Translations under genes and position numbers: made by a program | The notes under the pieces: generated by a model | What the model saw: only the letters and a program-made list of their open reading frames with translations | The model's database searches: none | Told to the model about the DNA's origin: nothing | Part shown: piece after piece, positions 4,906-6,026 of the stretch | Position numbering within the stretch: position 1 is the first letter of the stretch | Layout of the letters: each line of letters opens with the position of its first letter | DNA from: Candidatus Njordarchaeota archaeon | Lineage (GTDB): Archaea; Asgardarchaeota; Njordarchaeia; Njordarchaeales; Njordarchaeaceae | Assembly (NCBI GenBank): GCA_029856615.1 | Contig: JAHKLF010000103.1 | Span: 1 to 6,026 of the forward strand | DNA: 6,026 nucleotides | Direction: 5' to 3'

Positions 4906-5786
4906 GGAGTAATTCTATCGCTATAGGATTGAATCAAAATACCGGTTACAATCACAATTAACCCAATCACAGAACTAAGTAATATTTTCTCATTCAAAAA
5001 TAGCCAGATATATATCAATGAGATAAGAGGAGTTAAATATAAAGCGGTTGAGATTATATGTGTATCAACCTTTTCAAGTGCTTTAAACCACCAAACATAA
5101 GTTATCCCGTTCACAAGGATACCGTTGTACAGTAGTAAAATCCATATAGTTAGCGAAGGAGCTCTTAGAGGAGAAAAAATAAGAACTGAAATCGCTGTAA
5201 AAATTAATGCTGATAAGAAATATACAAAGGCGCTGATTGTCTTATCGTAGTTGTACTTTTTACCTAAGATTGAAAACAGAGCAAAAACAAATGCTCCCAA
5301 AAGCGCGAGGAGGTCTCCTGGGAGATTAGTAAAGGTGAGAGAGAAAATTTTGCCTTGAGTAACAATTATTATGATTCCAAAGAAACTTAATAAGACTGCA
5401 AAAATTTTCCTTAAAGTCACTTTTTCCTTGAGAATGATAAAAGAGAGTAATAAAACCAATATTGGCCAAGTGTATGCCAAAATAAAACCCTCTTGCGCCG
5501 TTGTTAATTCAAATGCCTTATAAAGTAATACATAGTAGAGATACGTGCCGAGAAATCCCAAGAGAGCCATAATAAAATAATCTTTTCCTGAGTATCTCCT
5601 CATTATTTTATGCTTCTTCTGAATTAGAAGAATGAAACCTAATACAATGAATGAAAAGATTGTAGAATAAAAGAGCATCTGCAGACTGTCTAATTCGACT
5701 AATATTTTCTTAGAAGCAACGGGTATTGAAGCCCAAAAGATGATACAAAGAGCGAGATAGATGTATCCTGAAGAATCCTTTTTCAT
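4896..5786 (-). CDS. EamA/DMT-family membrane transporter
   Basis: This is an integral membrane protein of the drug/metabolite transporter superfamily, EamA (RhaT/YdcZ-like) branch, which exports or imports small metabolites; the substrate cannot be told from sequence. The 296 residues give about ten hydrophobic segments (near 8-27, 36-55, 69-89, 96-117, 126-143, 153-172, 185-204, 212-232, 240-262 and 268-287), arranged as two five-helix repeats. Each half ends with the typical pattern: GFILAYTWPILVLLLSFIILKEK in the first, and HIISTALYLTPLISLIYIWLFLNEK in the second, where the short KEK and NEK motifs mark the family. The ATG at 5786 is preceded by a weak AAGG site. A TATA-like box lies at 5831-5840. 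The gene converges on the zinc ribbon/PH-like gene, with no partner on its own strand in the window. Family confidence is high. Confidence 0.9.
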   Translation of the reverse strand: MKKDSSGYIYLALCIIFWASIPVASKKILVELDSLQMLFYSTIFSFIVLGFILLIQKKHKIMRRYSGKDYFIMALLGFLGTYLYYVLLYKAFELTTAQEGFILAYTWPILVLLLSFIILKEKVTLRKIFAVLLSFFGIIIIVTQGKIFSLTFTNLPGDLLALLGAFVFALFSILGKKYNYDKTISAFVYFLSALIFTAISVLIFSPLRAPSLTIWILLLYNGILVNGITYVWWFKALEKVDTHIISTALYLTPLISLIYIWLFLNEKILLSSVIGLIVIVTGILIQSYSDRITPTT

Positions 5787-5830
5787 ACGATAACAACCTT
5801 AAATAATTCAACGTTTGGCTTATGATGGCT

Positions 5831-5840
5831 GTTTATAGAT
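5831..5840 (-). promoter_or_regulatory. TATA-like box of the transporter gene
   Basis: The minus strand reads ATCTATAAAC. Transcription would start near 5808-5811, leaving a leader of about 22-25 bases to the ATG at 5786. The distance and sequence fit the archaeal consensus. Confidence 0.5.
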
Positions 5841-6026
5841 GTTCAATTCTAGCTAATATTCTTAACTTCAAAATTTTTCATTTTCTCCGCAGAATTTCAC
5901 TACTTATTTTAGCATTTTTAGCGTACTAGTTTTCTGTTTTAGTTACATGACTCGTATGCATTATAGTGCGATTAATCTAAGACTTCTAATCTAAGATCAT
6001 CATGCTTTAATGTAACTCATAAGTAT
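5841..6026. other. AT-rich non-coding DNA to the right edge
   Basis: All six frames are closed by stops at short intervals, and I see no RNA gene. The only structures are a pair of identical 10-base direct repeats (TAATCTAAGA at 5973-5982 and 5987-5996) and an 8-base inverted repeat AGTTACAT/ATGTAACT (5941-5948 and 6010-6017) enclosing them. It may be the upstream region of a gene beyond the window. Confidence 0.5.

Noticed and set aside
1..6026. CRISPR array, tRNA or rRNA gene, insertion sequence, toxin-antitoxin or defence genes
   Set aside because: No regularly spaced repeats, cloverleaf pattern, transposase motifs or small paired genes are visible on either strand.

Overview
The window is AT-rich archaeal chromosome. 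The gene content is diagnostic: an Alba chromatin protein, ribosomal proteins eS1 and uS11 (GGRRGRR tail), a type II methionine aminopeptidase and a hypusine-type initiation factor aIF5A. TATA-like boxes, not -35/-10 pairs, lie in front of the genes. The proteins look TACK-like (for example aIF5A KPGKHGSAK and uS11 DVTPIPHDS), but I cannot name a phylum with confidence. There is no sign of a plasmid, phage or insertion sequence.

Layout. The last codons of an unidentified plus-strand gene (2-49) are followed by an AT-rich gap and the alba gene (233-520, plus). Alba converges on a two-gene minus-strand unit, uS11 then eS1 (1644 to 554). Next come a 180-base promoter region for that unit and a second minus-strand pair, aIF5A then methionine aminopeptidase (3226 to 1827). 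A divergent promoter region separates this pair from a 421-residue plus-strand protein of unknown role (3437-4702). That protein has an N-terminal zinc ribbon, a long helical middle, a PH-like beta domain and a C-terminal SHOCT-like hairpin. It converges on an EamA/DMT-type membrane transporter (4896-5786, minus). The convergent gap is filled by a chain of adjoining inverted repeats. The last 240 bases hold no recognisable gene.

How the parts fit. Four of the seven complete genes serve translation: two 30S platform proteins, the elongation/initiation factor aIF5A and the enzyme that trims the first methionine. Those four share one start signal, GGTG placed 6-7 bases before the start codon, which argues for starts downstream of the longest reading frames and for TTG starts in eS1 and the aminopeptidase. 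uS11 here sits outside its usual neighbourhood with uS13, uS4 and RNA polymerase subunit D, and its normally conserved GPG loop is replaced.

The best candidates for something undescribed are the zinc ribbon/PH-like/SHOCT protein, the structured RNA-like gap behind it, and the relocated, divergent uS11 with palindromes around its promoter. I see no defence system, CRISPR array or other multi-gene accessory system.
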